Below, piece after piece: positions 44,789 through 55,172 of a DNA stretch of 64,000 nt (the stretch's first letter is position 1; every line of letters starts with the position of its first letter). Source of the stretch: Pseudomonas sp. SCB32 (GTDB lineage Bacteria > Pseudomonadota > Gammaproteobacteria > Pseudomonadales > Pseudomonadaceae); the NCBI RefSeq assembly GCF_009189165.1, contig NZ_CP045118.1, forward strand, positions 3,844,001 to 3,908,000. The letters run 5' to 3'. Position numbers and translations under genes: made by a program. The notes under the pieces are model-generated. The model did not search any database and was not told the DNA's origin. It was given only the letters and a program-made list of their open reading frames with translations.

Positions 44789-46105
44789 TCAATTGAGTAT
44801 CGATTGCTTCAAAACCCCCATCAGCGCGCAAGCCTGTTCGTCCGGTACCAGGGCTCGTAATAGGTCATCCCTGAGTTCCTCGATACGCTCGGCCGCGTTG
44901 GGACTGCGAAGCAGGTCGACCAGATTGGTTCCAGCGACAAACCGAATCCCTTCCGGATGCTCTGCGGTAACGAGCACCTCCTTTTCCTGTATCACCTCAT
45001 CAGCGATCACCGCGCGCTTTGCGAGCCCTAGCGCACCTCTCGAAATTGATTGCGATGGCAAAACAATATCCATGGCCTGCGCCCAGAACGGGGACAGTTC
45101 CCATCGGTCTCCCGATGAATAGAAATGCCCTCCAGCACTGATCCGATGGAAGTAGATGCGTGTGGCGCGACTCTGATAGAAGCGAATAGCAAGCTCCGCG
45201 GAGGTTGGGACGCGTAGCAACGTATTGATCGTGGGAGCAGCAGCGAAAGCACCAGAAATGGCCTCATACATCCCGTGGCCTGAAAGTGGATCAACGCAAT
45301 ATGCGGCATCTCCTACTCGGAGGCTGTTCACTCCCACGATGCCTCCTCGCAGCACTGGCTGGATGCCTCGAGAGTTTGCGGGGCCCGCTGGTATTAGGTC
45401 GCCGAGAGCGTGGGGCAGGTATTCGAGCTTCCTGAGCATCCGTCCGTGGAAACTCTCCAATGACTCACCGCTGCGCTCCGAGAGAGAATCGGTTCCCAAG
45501 ACCAATTGAATACTGCAGTGCCCTCCTCTCGCGCAGGTTGCCCAAGCCCATCCATTCTCAAAGGGCTCCGAAAACGTCAGCGTCTCTTTGCACCTTGCGC
45601 TCGTGAATTGGCGTATCAGCGCAATTGAGCGCATAGATGAGTGCTCATCGGGCTGAGATTTCGGTGCGCCACGCCCACGGGCTTCCACCAAAAAATCCCC
45701 GTGGAGTTGAAGGTTTCGCCCTGCAGCCTCCAATGCGAAAACGTTCCAGGTCTGGTCGACTTGGCGAGCCCACAAGACATGCGCATCCACCACATCAACG
45801 CCAGCGTCACGGGCATCCTGAAGCAGAGCGGAATCCAACGTATCGCGCTCTACTACGAACTCGCCATTAGCCAAGCGGGGCTCCTCGCCCCAAGCACTCC
45901 ATCGTGGGTGGAGTTCAGTCATGAGCTTCAGCGCCTGAGTACACCCGGCCCTCTGCAGGCCCTCAACCACTCTTGGTGACGCCCCCTCAAGGAAGGAGCG
46001 CTTCCGTACCTGCCCTACAAGTTTCACTTCATGCCCCATGCGTCGGAGCAGGATTGAGGTAACAACTGCGGCGGGGCCAGCTCCTAGCACCAAGACCTTA
46101 TGCAT
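44789..46105 (-). CDS. qhpG: QhpG-type FAD-dependent monooxygenase
   Basis: A 438-residue flavoprotein with the FAD motif VLVLGAGPAAVV (residues 3-14), a DAAYCVDPLSGHGMYEA block near residue 290 and an overall halogenase/hydroxylase-like architecture. In QHNDH biogenesis QhpG hydroxylates the tryptophan of the small subunit QhpC on the way to the CTQ cofactor. The start at 46105 overlaps the CcmF-like gene by 8 bases. It is the last gene of the operon. Confidence 0.85.
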   Translation of the reverse strand: MHKVLVLGAGPAAVVTSILLRRMGHEVKLVGQVRKRSFLEGASPRVVEGLQRAGCTQALKLMTELHPRWSAWGEEPRLANGEFVVERDTLDSALLQDARDAGVDVVDAHVLWARQVDQTWNVFALEAAGRNLQLHGDFLVEARGRGAPKSQPDEHSSMRSIALIRQFTSARCKETLTFSEPFENGWAWATCARGGHCSIQLVLGTDSLSERSGESLESFHGRMLRKLEYLPHALGDLIPAGPANSRGIQPVLRGGIVGVNSLRVGDAAYCVDPLSGHGMYEAISGAFAAAPTINTLLRVPTSAELAIRFYQSRATRIYFHRISAGGHFYSSGDRWELSPFWAQAMDIVLPSQSISRGALGLAKRAVIADEVIQEKEVLVTAEHPEGIRFVAGTNLVDLLRSPNAAERIEELRDDLLRALVPDEQACALMGVLKQSILN

Positions 46106-48233
46106 GCCGCGGCACCTTTGCATGACCGGGCATGAGCAGCGCTCCCACCAGCATCGCAACCAGCCCTATCCAGACAAGTGATACGAGCGGATAGATGCGC
46201 AGTACGACGAGCGTTGATAACTGCATCTCTTCGCTGAGCTTTTCTCTCAGCAGCGCTGGAGTTGCAGGCACCCAAATCTGCTTATCTTCCAGCCATCCGT
46301 GCACCACAAACGGATCGAGCAGGTAACGCGGCCCACCGGTGTACCTTGCGTAGCGATAATCAAGAATCTCGCAGAGTTGTCTGACTGGGCCCTGGTACCC
46401 GGCAGGTTGATGCCTACCATCGAGAAACAGTGCGTTACCCATGGCCGATTCGCCGTCCCTTTGTATCTGGACTTGAGCAACGGCACGGTATCCAGAGTGG
46501 TCTACTACGGTACTTATGGGTGAGACCTGTATCGACAGGTCGGAAGTTAGCGAGTGGAACTGTCCCAGTTTTTCTGGCACGACCTGGATTGCTTGATAGG
46601 TATTGAGTGCCGTGGCCGCGAAGCCTCCGACCAAAGCAACGACTGCCCCTCCATGAACAAGCGCAAGCGAACCAGTCAGTCGCGCAGCCCCCAATCGGCG
46701 GCTGCGCCAGATGCTCTTCAAACACCAGAGCACGCATCCCAGCAACAGGTAACCAGCAGCCGCGAGCGCGGCATCCAACCAAGGCAACACGGACACTATT
46801 CGGCTGGAAAGAACGCCCCGCCCCTCGTACCACTCGCTCAGAAGTCCGCCATGCCACCAAAGGGTCAAGCAGATCAGCGCCGTGACTGCGGTGACAACAA
46901 CAGCAGCTGTGCGGGCGGTTGCACGTCGCAAGAACGTGTATCCACCCACCATGCAAACCACCAAAAGAAGCGGCAGCAGCCAATGAGCTATCCAATAGCC
47001 GTCCACCGTCCACTGGGCAAATGCAAGACGTAGTTGCTCCATCTCTTCTGCACTTGCCCACATGGTCAGCGTTTCGAAGAACGGCTTTTCGTTCAGGGAC
47101 TTTGCGACCTGGAACCATTGCCTGAGGTACGCGAGCGCTAGAGCACCACCCGCTATGCTCGCGATTGCGACGAACAGCCAAACTGAGAGCAGTGTAGTAA
47201 CCGCAGTTTTCTTCCCCGATTGACCGCGAGCGACTGAGGGAAGGCAGATATAAATCAGCGCCCCCACGATGAGTAATGCCGCCAGGACAAGGTGACTCAA
47301 CCAGGAGGTAGTGCCGATGTATCGATGCGAGCTCGTCAGGGTTTCACTGCGAGTAACCGCCATAGCCAGAGAGGTGCAGGCCGCCAATAGCAGGCTTAAT
47401 ACCGGCAAGGTACGACCAAAGGCCCCGCCCGGACGCCAATGCCTGGCACCATGCAGAACTGCTGCGAGCATCACCCAGACGATAAATGCGCTTGTCTGAA
47501 CCGGATCCCAGTGCCACAGCTGGCCGAAGGTGAAATCCACGAGAGCCCAGACCATTCCGAAGCCGATTCCTGCCGTCAACACGAACCAGGCACGACGGTT
47601 GTAGTGCAGAGTGACCACGGCGTAGTCACTTAAGCCTCCCCGCAAGGCCTGGACTGCTGCACCGACGGGTGCGATTGCCCAGACGTAAGCGACGAGAATC
47701 GCCGGGGCGTGCAATACCATCCAGATTTTTTGCAGGTGCGCATTCATCCCTTGGCTTTCCTGGTTGGCCAGCCAGCTTTCGGGGGTTGCCGTAAAAGGCC
47801 CGAGCAGCAGTGCAGCTATGGCGTACCAGGCAGCGATCAATCCAAGGGTGGCGCCCTCCCAGCCTGGACGAGTTGCATGACGTATTGCCAAGGGGGCAAA
47901 CATGGCGGAAAGGAGGATCAACGTTCCTTCATCACCGCCCCAAAGGTTTGCGACTTTGAGATACACCGGCAAGGTCGAACTGCTGTAGAGCCAGACGTAG
48001 CGGAAATCAAATCTATCCAGCAACAGCGCTAGCAGAAGCGAGGTCGTGCAGGCGTACAGCAATATCGCCGAAAGCTTCCACAAAGCAGTGCGGACATGAG
48101 CAAGCGGAGCGCCCCCCAGCAGAAGGAGAACGGCAGCGCCAAGCAGCAGATTCCCCAGACCAGGTTGAAGGGCCGCCGCAGTGCTGACAAGGAACAGGCA
48201 TAGTCTCAGCCAGCATTGGGTCGCACTCGTCAT
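46098..48233 (-). CDS. CcmF-like cytochrome c heme-lyase protein within the qhp operon
   Basis: A 711-residue inner-membrane protein with about 13-15 hydrophobic segments. It resembles CcmF: WGGDEGTLILL corresponds to the WGGHEGS region and FGQLWHWDPVQTSAFIVW to the tryptophan-rich WWD motif. A large periplasmic loop precedes the last segments. CcmF attaches heme to CxxCH of c-type cytochromes. The likely client is the diheme QhpA. Its ATG overlaps the qhpE stop. I do not recall this gene as a standard member of described qhp operons. Confidence 0.82.
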   Translation of the reverse strand: MTSATQCWLRLCLFLVSTAAALQPGLGNLLLGAAVLLLLGGAPLAHVRTALWKLSAILLYACTTSLLLALLLDRFDFRYVWLYSSSTLPVYLKVANLWGGDEGTLILLSAMFAPLAIRHATRPGWEGATLGLIAAWYAIAALLLGPFTATPESWLANQESQGMNAHLQKIWMVLHAPAILVAYVWAIAPVGAAVQALRGGLSDYAVVTLHYNRRAWFVLTAGIGFGMVWALVDFTFGQLWHWDPVQTSAFIVWVMLAAVLHGARHWRPGGAFGRTLPVLSLLLAACTSLAMAVTRSETLTSSHRYIGTTSWLSHLVLAALLIVGALIYICLPSVARGQSGKKTAVTTLLSVWLFVAIASIAGGALALAYLRQWFQVAKSLNEKPFFETLTMWASAEEMEQLRLAFAQWTVDGYWIAHWLLPLLLVVCMVGGYTFLRRATARTAAVVVTAVTALICLTLWWHGGLLSEWYEGRGVLSSRIVSVLPWLDAALAAAGYLLLGCVLWCLKSIWRSRRLGAARLTGSLALVHGGAVVALVGGFAATALNTYQAIQVVPEKLGQFHSLTSDLSIQVSPISTVVDHSGYRAVAQVQIQRDGESAMGNALFLDGRHQPAGYQGPVRQLCEILDYRYARYTGGPRYLLDPFVVHGWLEDKQIWVPATPALLREKLSEEMQLSTLVVLRIYPLVSLVWIGLVAMLVGALLMPGHAKVPRHA

Positions 48234-48898
48234 GCTCGACGCCCTTCTGGCCCGAAGTAACACGCCCCATCGCGCAGCTTCGACAACAAGCCTCCAATGT
48301 CGCCTTCATGCTGGTTCCAAAGGGAGGCAGCAATTCCCGTAAGGCGTGCACAGGCGAAGCTCGCGCCCCCGCCCATACGCGGATCACCTGCAATCAGCGT
48401 TGAGCATGCACCGAAGGACGCCCGTCGAAGCCCCAGCCAGGCGATTTCGCCTTCAATGCACCGCGGATCTCCAGTAACGGAAACGCAATGGGGAAACGCT
48501 GCTGGATAGACGTCTGCGGTACCGCAGGACGGAGAGGAAGCGAGGATAAGCACTCCCTGCTCGGCAGCATGCTGACAGGCTTGCGCTAGCTGAACTGAAT
48601 AGTTTGCGAGCCCAAAACTCATGTTGATGAGCTGTGCACCCGCCTCCACCAGCCAGCCAATCGCTTCCGCTACCCGTTCTGTCGATGTATGCGAGGATTT
48701 GCCGAAAACCTGGGCAATCATCAGGTCAGCTTGGGGGCAATGCTTGATGATCAGGCGAGCGATACGATCCCCGTGTCCGAGTTCGTCGGGGAGGGCAGGA
48801 TCATCCCCTGGGAGAGCATTGAAACGCCGGGAAACGGCGACGTAAGGAAGCATCGACATGCTCACTCCACTGTCGATGATGCCGACTCTGGGTTTCAT
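48230..48898 (-). CDS. qhpE: QhpE subtilisin-like protease
   Basis: A 222-residue S8 protease with catalytic Asp9 (GIIDSG), His42 (GHGDR) and Ser180 (GGGASFACA). It lacks a signal peptide and is cytoplasmic. In QHNDH maturation QhpE removes the leader of QhpC after QhpD has made the thioether bonds. The ATG overlaps the qhpF stop (ATGA). Confidence 0.9.
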   Translation of the reverse strand: MKPRVGIIDSGVSMSMLPYVAVSRRFNALPGDDPALPDELGHGDRIARLIIKHCPQADLMIAQVFGKSSHTSTERVAEAIGWLVEAGAQLINMSFGLANYSVQLAQACQHAAEQGVLILASSPSCGTADVYPAAFPHCVSVTGDPRCIEGEIAWLGLRRASFGACSTLIAGDPRMGGGASFACARLTGIAASLWNQHEGDIGGLLSKLRDGACYFGPEGRRA

Positions 48899-50619
48899 GA
48901 AGCATTCTCCAAGGCGGGTGTATCGAGGTCGATGACTTGGTCAAATGGCGTATCCGCGACGTGGCGATGGCTGATGTAGATCCGGGTTCTTGAATCAAAC
49001 AAGGTGTCGATTTCTCGCAGAATCCGCTCCTCCATCAAGCGATCAACGCCGCTGGTGCTCTCGTCCAGAATGAGGATGATGGGGTCGAGCAAGATGGCTC
49101 GTGCGAGCGCTACGCGCTGTCGCTGACCGCCAGATAGCCGGCTTCCGCGCTGGCCGACGGAGGTATGCAGGCCGCGCTCCAACTGATCTGAGAACGCTTC
49201 GACGCCAGCGATTCGAGCGGCGACAATCACCTCCTCGTCAGTAGCTGAAGGGCGGCCGAAACGTATGTTCTCAAGCAGGCTGCAGGAGAACAGCTCGGCG
49301 TTCTGAGAGACCACGGCAACCCTGCTGCGAAGGTGCTTCAAGTCCTGATCGCGAAGATCGATTGCGTCCAGCAGTATCCGCCCGGAATCAGGATCAAAGT
49401 GCCTCTGGAGAAGATCAACGAGTGTGGATTTTCCAACGCCGGATGCGCCCTTGATGCTGACGCGACTACCGGCGGGAATAACGGCAGTTACCCCTCGAAG
49501 AACGGCGCGGCCGCTGTCCGGATACGCAAAGTGGACGTCCTCCAGCCGAATGCTTCCTTTGCCGACCACCACGACAGCTGCTGGCGGCGTTTGCACAAGA
49601 GGACGCTGGGCGGAGAGCTCGCGAACTCTCACCGCACTGACTTTGGCCCGCTGATAGCCGGTGTAAAGCCCCGCCAAAGCTTGAATAGGGCTGCTCGCGC
49701 GCTGCATGTACGTGACAAAGGCGATCAGAACGCCAAGCGTAATGCTCCCTTCTGCAATTCGATGCGCGCCCACCAAGAAAACCATCGAGATGCTGACTGA
49801 CATCACCAATCCTGGTAGCGAGCCGACAAAGTAGCCGAGCAATTGCAGCCGCAACGACGAGGTACGCTGGCGATCGTGAAGCTCCTGCAGACGCTTTGTA
49901 CTGAGCTCCTGGCCGTTAAAGACCTGAATACATTTCACCAGCCCGAGCGTCTCAACGAAAAAGGCCGCCAAGTCGGTGCCACGCTCACGAACCTCCTGGC
50001 TCATCAGCTCCACTCGTGAACGCATTACCCGCAGGAAACCTGCGTTCACGAGCAGAACGATCAGGAGTACGGCAAGCAACTCCGAGCTCATGTATCCCAG
50101 CATCAAGACGGCGCCCATGAGCATGAGGCCGTTGTTCATAACGCTGAAGACAGAGTCGACCACAAAGCGCTGTAGCTCGCCGATATCCGCATTCAGCCTC
50201 GCGTGAAGATCACCTTGGCGGGTCTGCGAGAAATACGCCGGTGACAACGCCAGCAAATGAGCGAACATCTCTTCTCGCATGCGGTGTAGCATTCGCGATG
50301 AAGCATTGTTGTGAAGGCAGCGAGTCACACCCCCCAACAGCGCGCAGACAACGGCTAGCGCAACCATGGCGCCTACGCATAGCGTCACCACGCCGAAATT
50401 TCCCTTCAGCATGCCGTCATCGATGAGGCGTTGGCTCAGGTAAGGCTGGGCGAGTCCTGCAGTGGCGGTGATGAGTGAGAGCACTGCCACAAGAGCGAAC
50501 TTGGGCCACTGTGGCAGCGCATAGGGAAGTATCCACTGCCACAAGTTCAGCTCAGGTGAGTCGTTCGCCATGCCGGAAGGCATGACGAACGGGCTACCCG
50601 ATTGCGCCGGGTTTTCCAT
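48895..50619 (-). CDS. qhpF: QhpF ABC exporter
   Basis: A 574-residue half-size ABC exporter. About six membrane helices occupy residues 35-320; the ATPase follows, with Walker A GASGVGKST, signature LSGGQRQRVALARA and Walker B ILILDEST. QhpF moves the crosslinked QhpC to the periplasm. The ATG at 50619 lies 7 bases past the qhpB stop; starts at 50673 and further downstream are possible. Translation is probably coupled. Confidence 0.9.
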   Translation of the reverse strand: MENPAQSGSPFVMPSGMANDSPELNLWQWILPYALPQWPKFALVAVLSLITATAGLAQPYLSQRLIDDGMLKGNFGVVTLCVGAMVALAVVCALLGGVTRCLHNNASSRMLHRMREEMFAHLLALSPAYFSQTRQGDLHARLNADIGELQRFVVDSVFSVMNNGLMLMGAVLMLGYMSSELLAVLLIVLLVNAGFLRVMRSRVELMSQEVRERGTDLAAFFVETLGLVKCIQVFNGQELSTKRLQELHDRQRTSSLRLQLLGYFVGSLPGLVMSVSISMVFLVGAHRIAEGSITLGVLIAFVTYMQRASSPIQALAGLYTGYQRAKVSAVRVRELSAQRPLVQTPPAAVVVVGKGSIRLEDVHFAYPDSGRAVLRGVTAVIPAGSRVSIKGASGVGKSTLVDLLQRHFDPDSGRILLDAIDLRDQDLKHLRSRVAVVSQNAELFSCSLLENIRFGRPSATDEEVIVAARIAGVEAFSDQLERGLHTSVGQRGSRLSGGQRQRVALARAILLDPIILILDESTSGVDRLMEERILREIDTLFDSRTRIYISHRHVADTPFDQVIDLDTPALENAS

Positions 50620-50626
50620 GAGTGAC

Positions 50627-51739
50627 TCAGCGCTGCACAACACGAAGAGAAGTGAGCACCTGGTCACCACCACCAGGAATCATGATGTTGCCTTTCTTCT
50701 CCAGAGTCTCAGAGTCGTAGACCGCGATATCGTCCACAGTCCCGCCGATGTAGAGCTCCTTGCCATCGCTGGATACGTTGACGTTGTAGTAGGTGTGGTC
50801 GAGATCAATCCGCTTGATCAACTTACCGGTGTCGACGTCAGTCTTGGTCAGTTGCGTGTACACGGTGTACGCCTCGTTCCGACGTACAGGGTTGATGACG
50901 GTGGAGAACAGCACCACCGAAGCATCTTCGAACTCGTGGAAACGAACCTTGTCCTTGACCAGATCCAGCGACCAGATGCCCGCCTTCTGAACTGTCTTTC
51001 CATCAGCCCCGGTATGGTTGATGTAATAGGGTGTCGCGAACTCAGATGCCTGTTCGAATTGCGGCCAAATAGCCAGGGTATCCGGCTCGCCGAACCCTGG
51101 CCGTTTCCAGCTGCGCCACGGGTGCTTGCCAATCTCCTTCCCTGTCTTCGGGTCGAGAGTCAGCATGTCCCAGCTGAATGCATAGAGGCGCGATGCATCA
51201 GGAGAGAAGATCAGCGACGAAGCGCGGCGCGGAATTTTCAACTTACGTATGGGCTGCGCCTTCACGCCGCTGGACGTGTCGTAAATGGCCACATACGGAT
51301 CCATGACATGGTACTCACCCGGTAGCAGTTGAGTCGGATTGACGAATACCGCCAACTCCTTACCGTCAGGGCTTACGTCGATGGCGTAAGGAGCCTTCGC
51401 GCGAATACCAGGTGACGACAGATCCGCACGGAAGACCTCTTGTCCGGACTCCAGGTCAATTCCGGAAACACTCTCCCAACGGTTGTGAATCACGTAGGCA
51501 ACTTTTCCGTCTTTCGAAACGGCGAGTGCACCCGGGCTGTTCCCCATTGAGGTGTTGGGGATGTGGAAGGTTCTGATGACCTTGCGTTCTGCTGGGTCAG
51601 CGACGACAACCAGGTTCGGGCGAGCCGCAGTCACCAGGTAGTCTTTGGCTGCTGCGAACTGGCTAGTCAGCGCTAGGCCCATCGCCAACAGACTCAGACC
51701 AGCAGCTTGGCGTAGAGCAACTTGTTTCTTGTTCTTCAT
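50627..51739 (-). CDS. qhpB: QhpB, beta subunit of quinohemoprotein amine dehydrogenase
   Basis: A 370-residue exported protein with a signal peptide ending near AAAKDYLV, followed by a seven-bladed propeller of repeats (AVSKDGKVAYV, DVSPDGKELAVF, NVSSDGKELYIGG). It is the beta subunit that covers the active site in QHNDH. AGAGGG precedes the start at 51739. It follows qhpC by 56 bases. Confidence 0.92.
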   Translation of the reverse strand: MKNKKQVALRQAAGLSLLAMGLALTSQFAAAKDYLVTAARPNLVVVADPAERKVIRTFHIPNTSMGNSPGALAVSKDGKVAYVIHNRWESVSGIDLESGQEVFRADLSSPGIRAKAPYAIDVSPDGKELAVFVNPTQLLPGEYHVMDPYVAIYDTSSGVKAQPIRKLKIPRRASSLIFSPDASRLYAFSWDMLTLDPKTGKEIGKHPWRSWKRPGFGEPDTLAIWPQFEQASEFATPYYINHTGADGKTVQKAGIWSLDLVKDKVRFHEFEDASVVLFSTVINPVRRNEAYTVYTQLTKTDVDTGKLIKRIDLDHTYYNVNVSSDGKELYIGGTVDDIAVYDSETLEKKGNIMIPGGGDQVLTSLRVVQR

Positions 51740-51795
51740 GAGGTTCCCTCTTGCTCCGGACGAGACTCCGGAAGCGCAAAAGCCGTTTTCAGGAG

Positions 51796-52113
51796 TTACT
51801 TCGGGAATACAGCCTTCAAGGCCGCCCAATCGTTCGGTGCAGAGTCATTGCCTTCGCTCCACTCCGGATAGGTATGCAGCGAATCCGGCACCTGAGCGGG
51901 CCACCAGCACGGATCGGAACATCCGTAGAGATCCGCCTCCATCGGTTGGCAGAGTCCAGCGACGCCGAGGAACGGATCGACCTCCCATCCAGGATCGAAA
52001 GTCGTGGCGCAACCGACTACCGCGGACATCGCCACAACCTCCCCGGTCTCGCCCTTCTCCATCGCGACCTCGACCTGATGGGCTTTCATGTTCATCGGTT
52101 TCATATGGTTCAT
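51796..52113 (-). CDS. qhpC: QhpC, gamma subunit with the CTQ cofactor
   Basis: A 105-residue peptide, too short to be obvious in its own right but fully diagnostic. A leader of about 30 residues ends VVAMS; the mature part begins AVVGCATT. Crosslinking residues known from the Paracoccus enzyme are all kept: Cys35-Glu44, Cys55-Asp61 and Cys69-Asp77 thioethers, and Cys65 with Trp71 for cysteine tryptophylquinone ([11 protein letters not shown]). The gene overlaps qhpD (ATGA). It is the substrate of QhpD, QhpE, QhpF and QhpG. Confidence 0.93.
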   Translation of the reverse strand: MNHMKPMNMKAHQVEVAMEKGETGEVVAMSAVVGCATTFDPGWEVDPFLGVAGLCQPMEADLYGCSDPCWWPAQVPDSLHTYPEWSEGNDSAPNDWAALKAVFPK

Positions 52114-53543
52114 AGCTGGGCACTCCGGGTGCTGAGGTGCTTCTGGAAGAAGCGGGGGTTCTTCTGCAGGATCTCCATATAGATCTCGATGCCGAAGTCC
52201 ACCCACTCCCGCATCAGGTCGCAGTAGTGGTAGGTCGGAGAAAGCGGATCGCCAAAGTGGGCGTAGGACTCGTGGTAACAACCACCGGCACAGAGATTCC
52301 GGATCCTGCATGTGGAGCAGCCTTTCCCGGCTCGCTTGGTAGCGCTCTCCAGGAAGGTGCCAAGCTCTTCCTTGGCAATGCCCTCGTCTACGTTGCCAAA
52401 CAACGGCATGTCGGATCCGGTGAAGCGGTGGCAGAGGTTGAGGTCGCCCTTGTGATCTACCGCGAGCAAACCAACACCAGCACCACACGGGAGGGCCTTT
52501 TTGCGCCCCTCGTAGAGGTCACTCATGAGCTGGTGCATGTTGGAAAAGCCGTTGTTGCGCCCTTCCAAAGCAGCATCACGATAGGCCTGCCCCAAGGTCT
52601 TCATGCTGTCGAAGACCTGTCGCAGCTCTTCTGACTTCAGGTTGAACACTGTAATCGGGCCAGAGGTAGCAGGAGCTACCCCAACCTCAGCAAAGCCGAG
52701 GTCGTATTTCAGGTGCTCGTGTATCGCCACCACGTCGGTGAAACCAGACGTGAGGGTTACCCGTACACCTACGGGCTTGGATCGATAGCGCTCGATGAGC
52801 ATCCGCGCCTTCGACGCAACCACGGCGTAGGTGCCCTGACCGCTGACAGTGATCCGCCGGCGATCGTGGACAGCTTGAGGGCCGTCCATGCTGATTGAGA
52901 TGCCAAATTTATGCTGATCGAGGTAGTCGACGATCTCCTCGGTCAGCATGGTGGCATTCGTGGTCATCGAGAAGTCGACCTTCTTGCCGAGCTCGCTACA
53001 ATGTGCCTCGGTGTACTCCACCACTTGCTTGATCAGCGGTAGGTTGGTCAGTGGTTCGCCGCCAAAGAAGATGACGTTTATGCGCTCATGAACCGCCCCC
53101 TCTACAAGCAGCAAATCGATGCTCTTGCGTGCAGTGTCAAAGCTCATTCGGCGCCCTTTGGTCGGGACGTCCAGGTCTTCCTTGTAGCAATACGTGCAAC
53201 TCAAATTGCAGCCAGTATTTACGTTCAGCACGACGGTGCTGATCGGAAACTCGCGGATGCTCACCTGCATCCCCGCATCTGGCTGACCCGGCTCCTCTCC
53301 CAGAATCGACAGCTCACGGAAGCTCTCAAGCGTCTGGGCCAGATCAGCCGTTTTCACTGAGGCGCCGAAGTTTTCCTTCAGTTCTTCGAAGGAAATCTGC
53401 TCGCGCGATTTCAGGTAGTCGATTAACTCCCCACCCAATTCGTCCAACTCGAAAAGACCGCTGGAGGGGATGTGGAACAACACGTGCCGGTCATTCAGCT
53501 TCACATCGTGAAAACTGAAGCGGTTAACGAACAATTCGCTCAT
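52110..53543 (-). CDS. qhpD: QhpD radical SAM thioether-forming enzyme
   Basis: A 477-residue radical SAM/SPASM enzyme. The SAM-cluster Cys are 112, 116 and 119 (GCNLSCTYC). SPASM Cys occur in CGAGV, LCHRF and [14 protein letters not shown] near the C-terminus. QhpD makes the three Cys-to-Asp/Glu thioether bonds in QhpC in the cytoplasm. GAGGG lies before the ATG. It follows qhpA by 18 bases. Confidence 0.93.
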   Translation of the reverse strand: MSELFVNRFSFHDVKLNDRHVLFHIPSSGLFELDELGGELIDYLKSREQISFEELKENFGASVKTADLAQTLESFRELSILGEEPGQPDAGMQVSIREFPISTVVLNVNTGCNLSCTYCYKEDLDVPTKGRRMSFDTARKSIDLLLVEGAVHERINVIFFGGEPLTNLPLIKQVVEYTEAHCSELGKKVDFSMTTNATMLTEEIVDYLDQHKFGISISMDGPQAVHDRRRITVSGQGTYAVVASKARMLIERYRSKPVGVRVTLTSGFTDVVAIHEHLKYDLGFAEVGVAPATSGPITVFNLKSEELRQVFDSMKTLGQAYRDAALEGRNNGFSNMHQLMSDLYEGRKKALPCGAGVGLLAVDHKGDLNLCHRFTGSDMPLFGNVDEGIAKEELGTFLESATKRAGKGCSTCRIRNLCAGGCYHESYAHFGDPLSPTYHYCDLMREWVDFGIEIYMEILQKNPRFFQKHLSTRSAQL

Positions 53544-53561
53544 GGCGTTGCCCTCAGTGAA

Positions 53562-55172
53562 TCAGCGAACAGGCGGGTCGTTCCAACGCTGAACGGTGAC
53601 CACAAGGGGCCGGGTCGCCTCAACTTTGCGACCGTCGTCGTCCACTACCGCGGTGACCTTCAGATCACCTGCGTTGTTGGTGTGGAATTTCCGCTGAGGA
53701 TTGGGGCCGGCATCACCGGGAACGAATAGGCCGCTGGAGTCGAGCTTGCCGGCGAACTCAACGTCGTTCATGGAGGTTGCGTATGCAGTGCCATTGTCGA
53801 CCGACCAGGCAGCCTGCACATAGCCAAGACGGATATCGTCAGCGGTTCCTGGCTTGCCATCGGGCCCATTGATATAGGCGACCGACTCGAACTGAACCGG
53901 CACTTTCGGTCGAGAGCCGCCGTTGTCGCCAACGCGCGCCATGGCCTGGCCCGGCTCGATAGCGATGTAGTCAATCGTCTTGTACAGCGCGAGGCCGGCG
54001 TTCAGCTTCGCATTGCCGACGCTAATGCTTCTTGCCCCAACCTGTGCATCCGACGCAGCACTTGCCTCGACGACAACTTTGGTCGGGGTGCTTTCCAGAA
54101 CCTTGGCCTGGACGCCGGCTCCCAAAGCTACCTCGCCACTCAGATTGCTTCCGTAAAGCGTGACGGTCTGAGTTGTGCCGGACTTGATGTAGGTCGGCTG
54201 GACAGCGACGAGACGCGGGCCTGCTCCCTCACCGGATCGCACCGCCTGCAAAGTCCCGCCGATGGAGTCGATGTTTGGCAGGAACCAACGGCCAGCCAGA
54301 GTCTGGCCATCGGCAGAAAGAGCAAGAACCTGCTGCACTTCCTCACCGCCCTGTTTGACCGTAGCGCGCCATTCATATCCGGTGAACAGTACGGCCTTGC
54401 CTTCGGCGGTCTCCTGTTTGCCGTTGGCGTAATTCACCTGCATCGTCACCTTGTAGTGATCGCTGCCATCGGCATTTACAGTGGCTACGCCTTCGTAGAA
54501 GCCCCAGCCTGGTCGATGGCCGGTAACGCGCCAACTGCCCGTGGGCTCGACTTTCTGGTGCTTCAGCCAGTCATTCCAGACCTGCGCGTCGTACGCATAG
54601 CGTTTGCCCAGCGCCTTGGGCATTTCCTGGGATGCGATTTCCCACCAGTTGCGATCACGACCACCTTGCTGGATCTCGATGGTAGGGAACTGACCGACGT
54701 GGAAGTTGGCCAGCTTGCGCCAGTCGTCTTCGGTGCGACGTTGCAGGGCGATACGACCGTACGAGTGGCAACGTGCGCAAGTTTCCGCAATGTGCTTATC
54801 GTCCGGCTTTTCGACCTGGGTGAAATCACGCTCCAGCAGATACCGACGGGGGGCTGTTTCTTCAGGTGCCAGGCCATGTGTATCAGCCAGGTACTTCACC
54901 AAAGTCAGACGCTCATCCGAGGTCAAACGAACGCCATGGGCGGCAACCATTCGCCCGATGGTCATGTCCCAACCTTCAGGAGTACGGCGAGATTGATCGA
55001 TTCGATTCAGCCCTTTGCCTTCAACGGGAAGGTGGCAAACGCCACATTTCGCATTCAGCAGTGCTTTCGCTTCTGCAGTCTGCTCTGCATGCGCGAATAG
55101 CGGAATCGCGGATACTGCAAGGGACAGCGCCAACGGGCGCACGGGGGTAGAAAATGCACGATGTAGGCGCAT
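53562..55172 (-). CDS. qhpA: QhpA, diheme alpha subunit of quinohemoprotein amine dehydrogenase
   Basis: A 536-residue periplasmic protein. A signal peptide ends AHAEQ (about residue 29). Heme sites are CGVCH (Cys43, Cys46, His47) and CARCH (Cys132, Cys135, His136). The rest has the beta-rich domains of the alpha subunit. The holoenzyme oxidises primary amines to aldehydes and ammonia and passes electrons from CTQ through the hemes to a cytochrome or azurin. It is the first gene of the qhp operon, with GGGAG 8 bases before the start. Confidence 0.93.
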   Translation of the reverse strand: MRLHRAFSTPVRPLALSLAVSAIPLFAHAEQTAEAKALLNAKCGVCHLPVEGKGLNRIDQSRRTPEGWDMTIGRMVAAHGVRLTSDERLTLVKYLADTHGLAPEETAPRRYLLERDFTQVEKPDDKHIAETCARCHSYGRIALQRRTEDDWRKLANFHVGQFPTIEIQQGGRDRNWWEIASQEMPKALGKRYAYDAQVWNDWLKHQKVEPTGSWRVTGHRPGWGFYEGVATVNADGSDHYKVTMQVNYANGKQETAEGKAVLFTGYEWRATVKQGGEEVQQVLALSADGQTLAGRWFLPNIDSIGGTLQAVRSGEGAGPRLVAVQPTYIKSGTTQTVTLYGSNLSGEVALGAGVQAKVLESTPTKVVVEASAASDAQVGARSISVGNAKLNAGLALYKTIDYIAIEPGQAMARVGDNGGSRPKVPVQFESVAYINGPDGKPGTADDIRLGYVQAAWSVDNGTAYATSMNDVEFAGKLDSSGLFVPGDAGPNPQRKFHTNNAGDLKVTAVVDDDGRKVEATRPLVVTVQRWNDPPVR

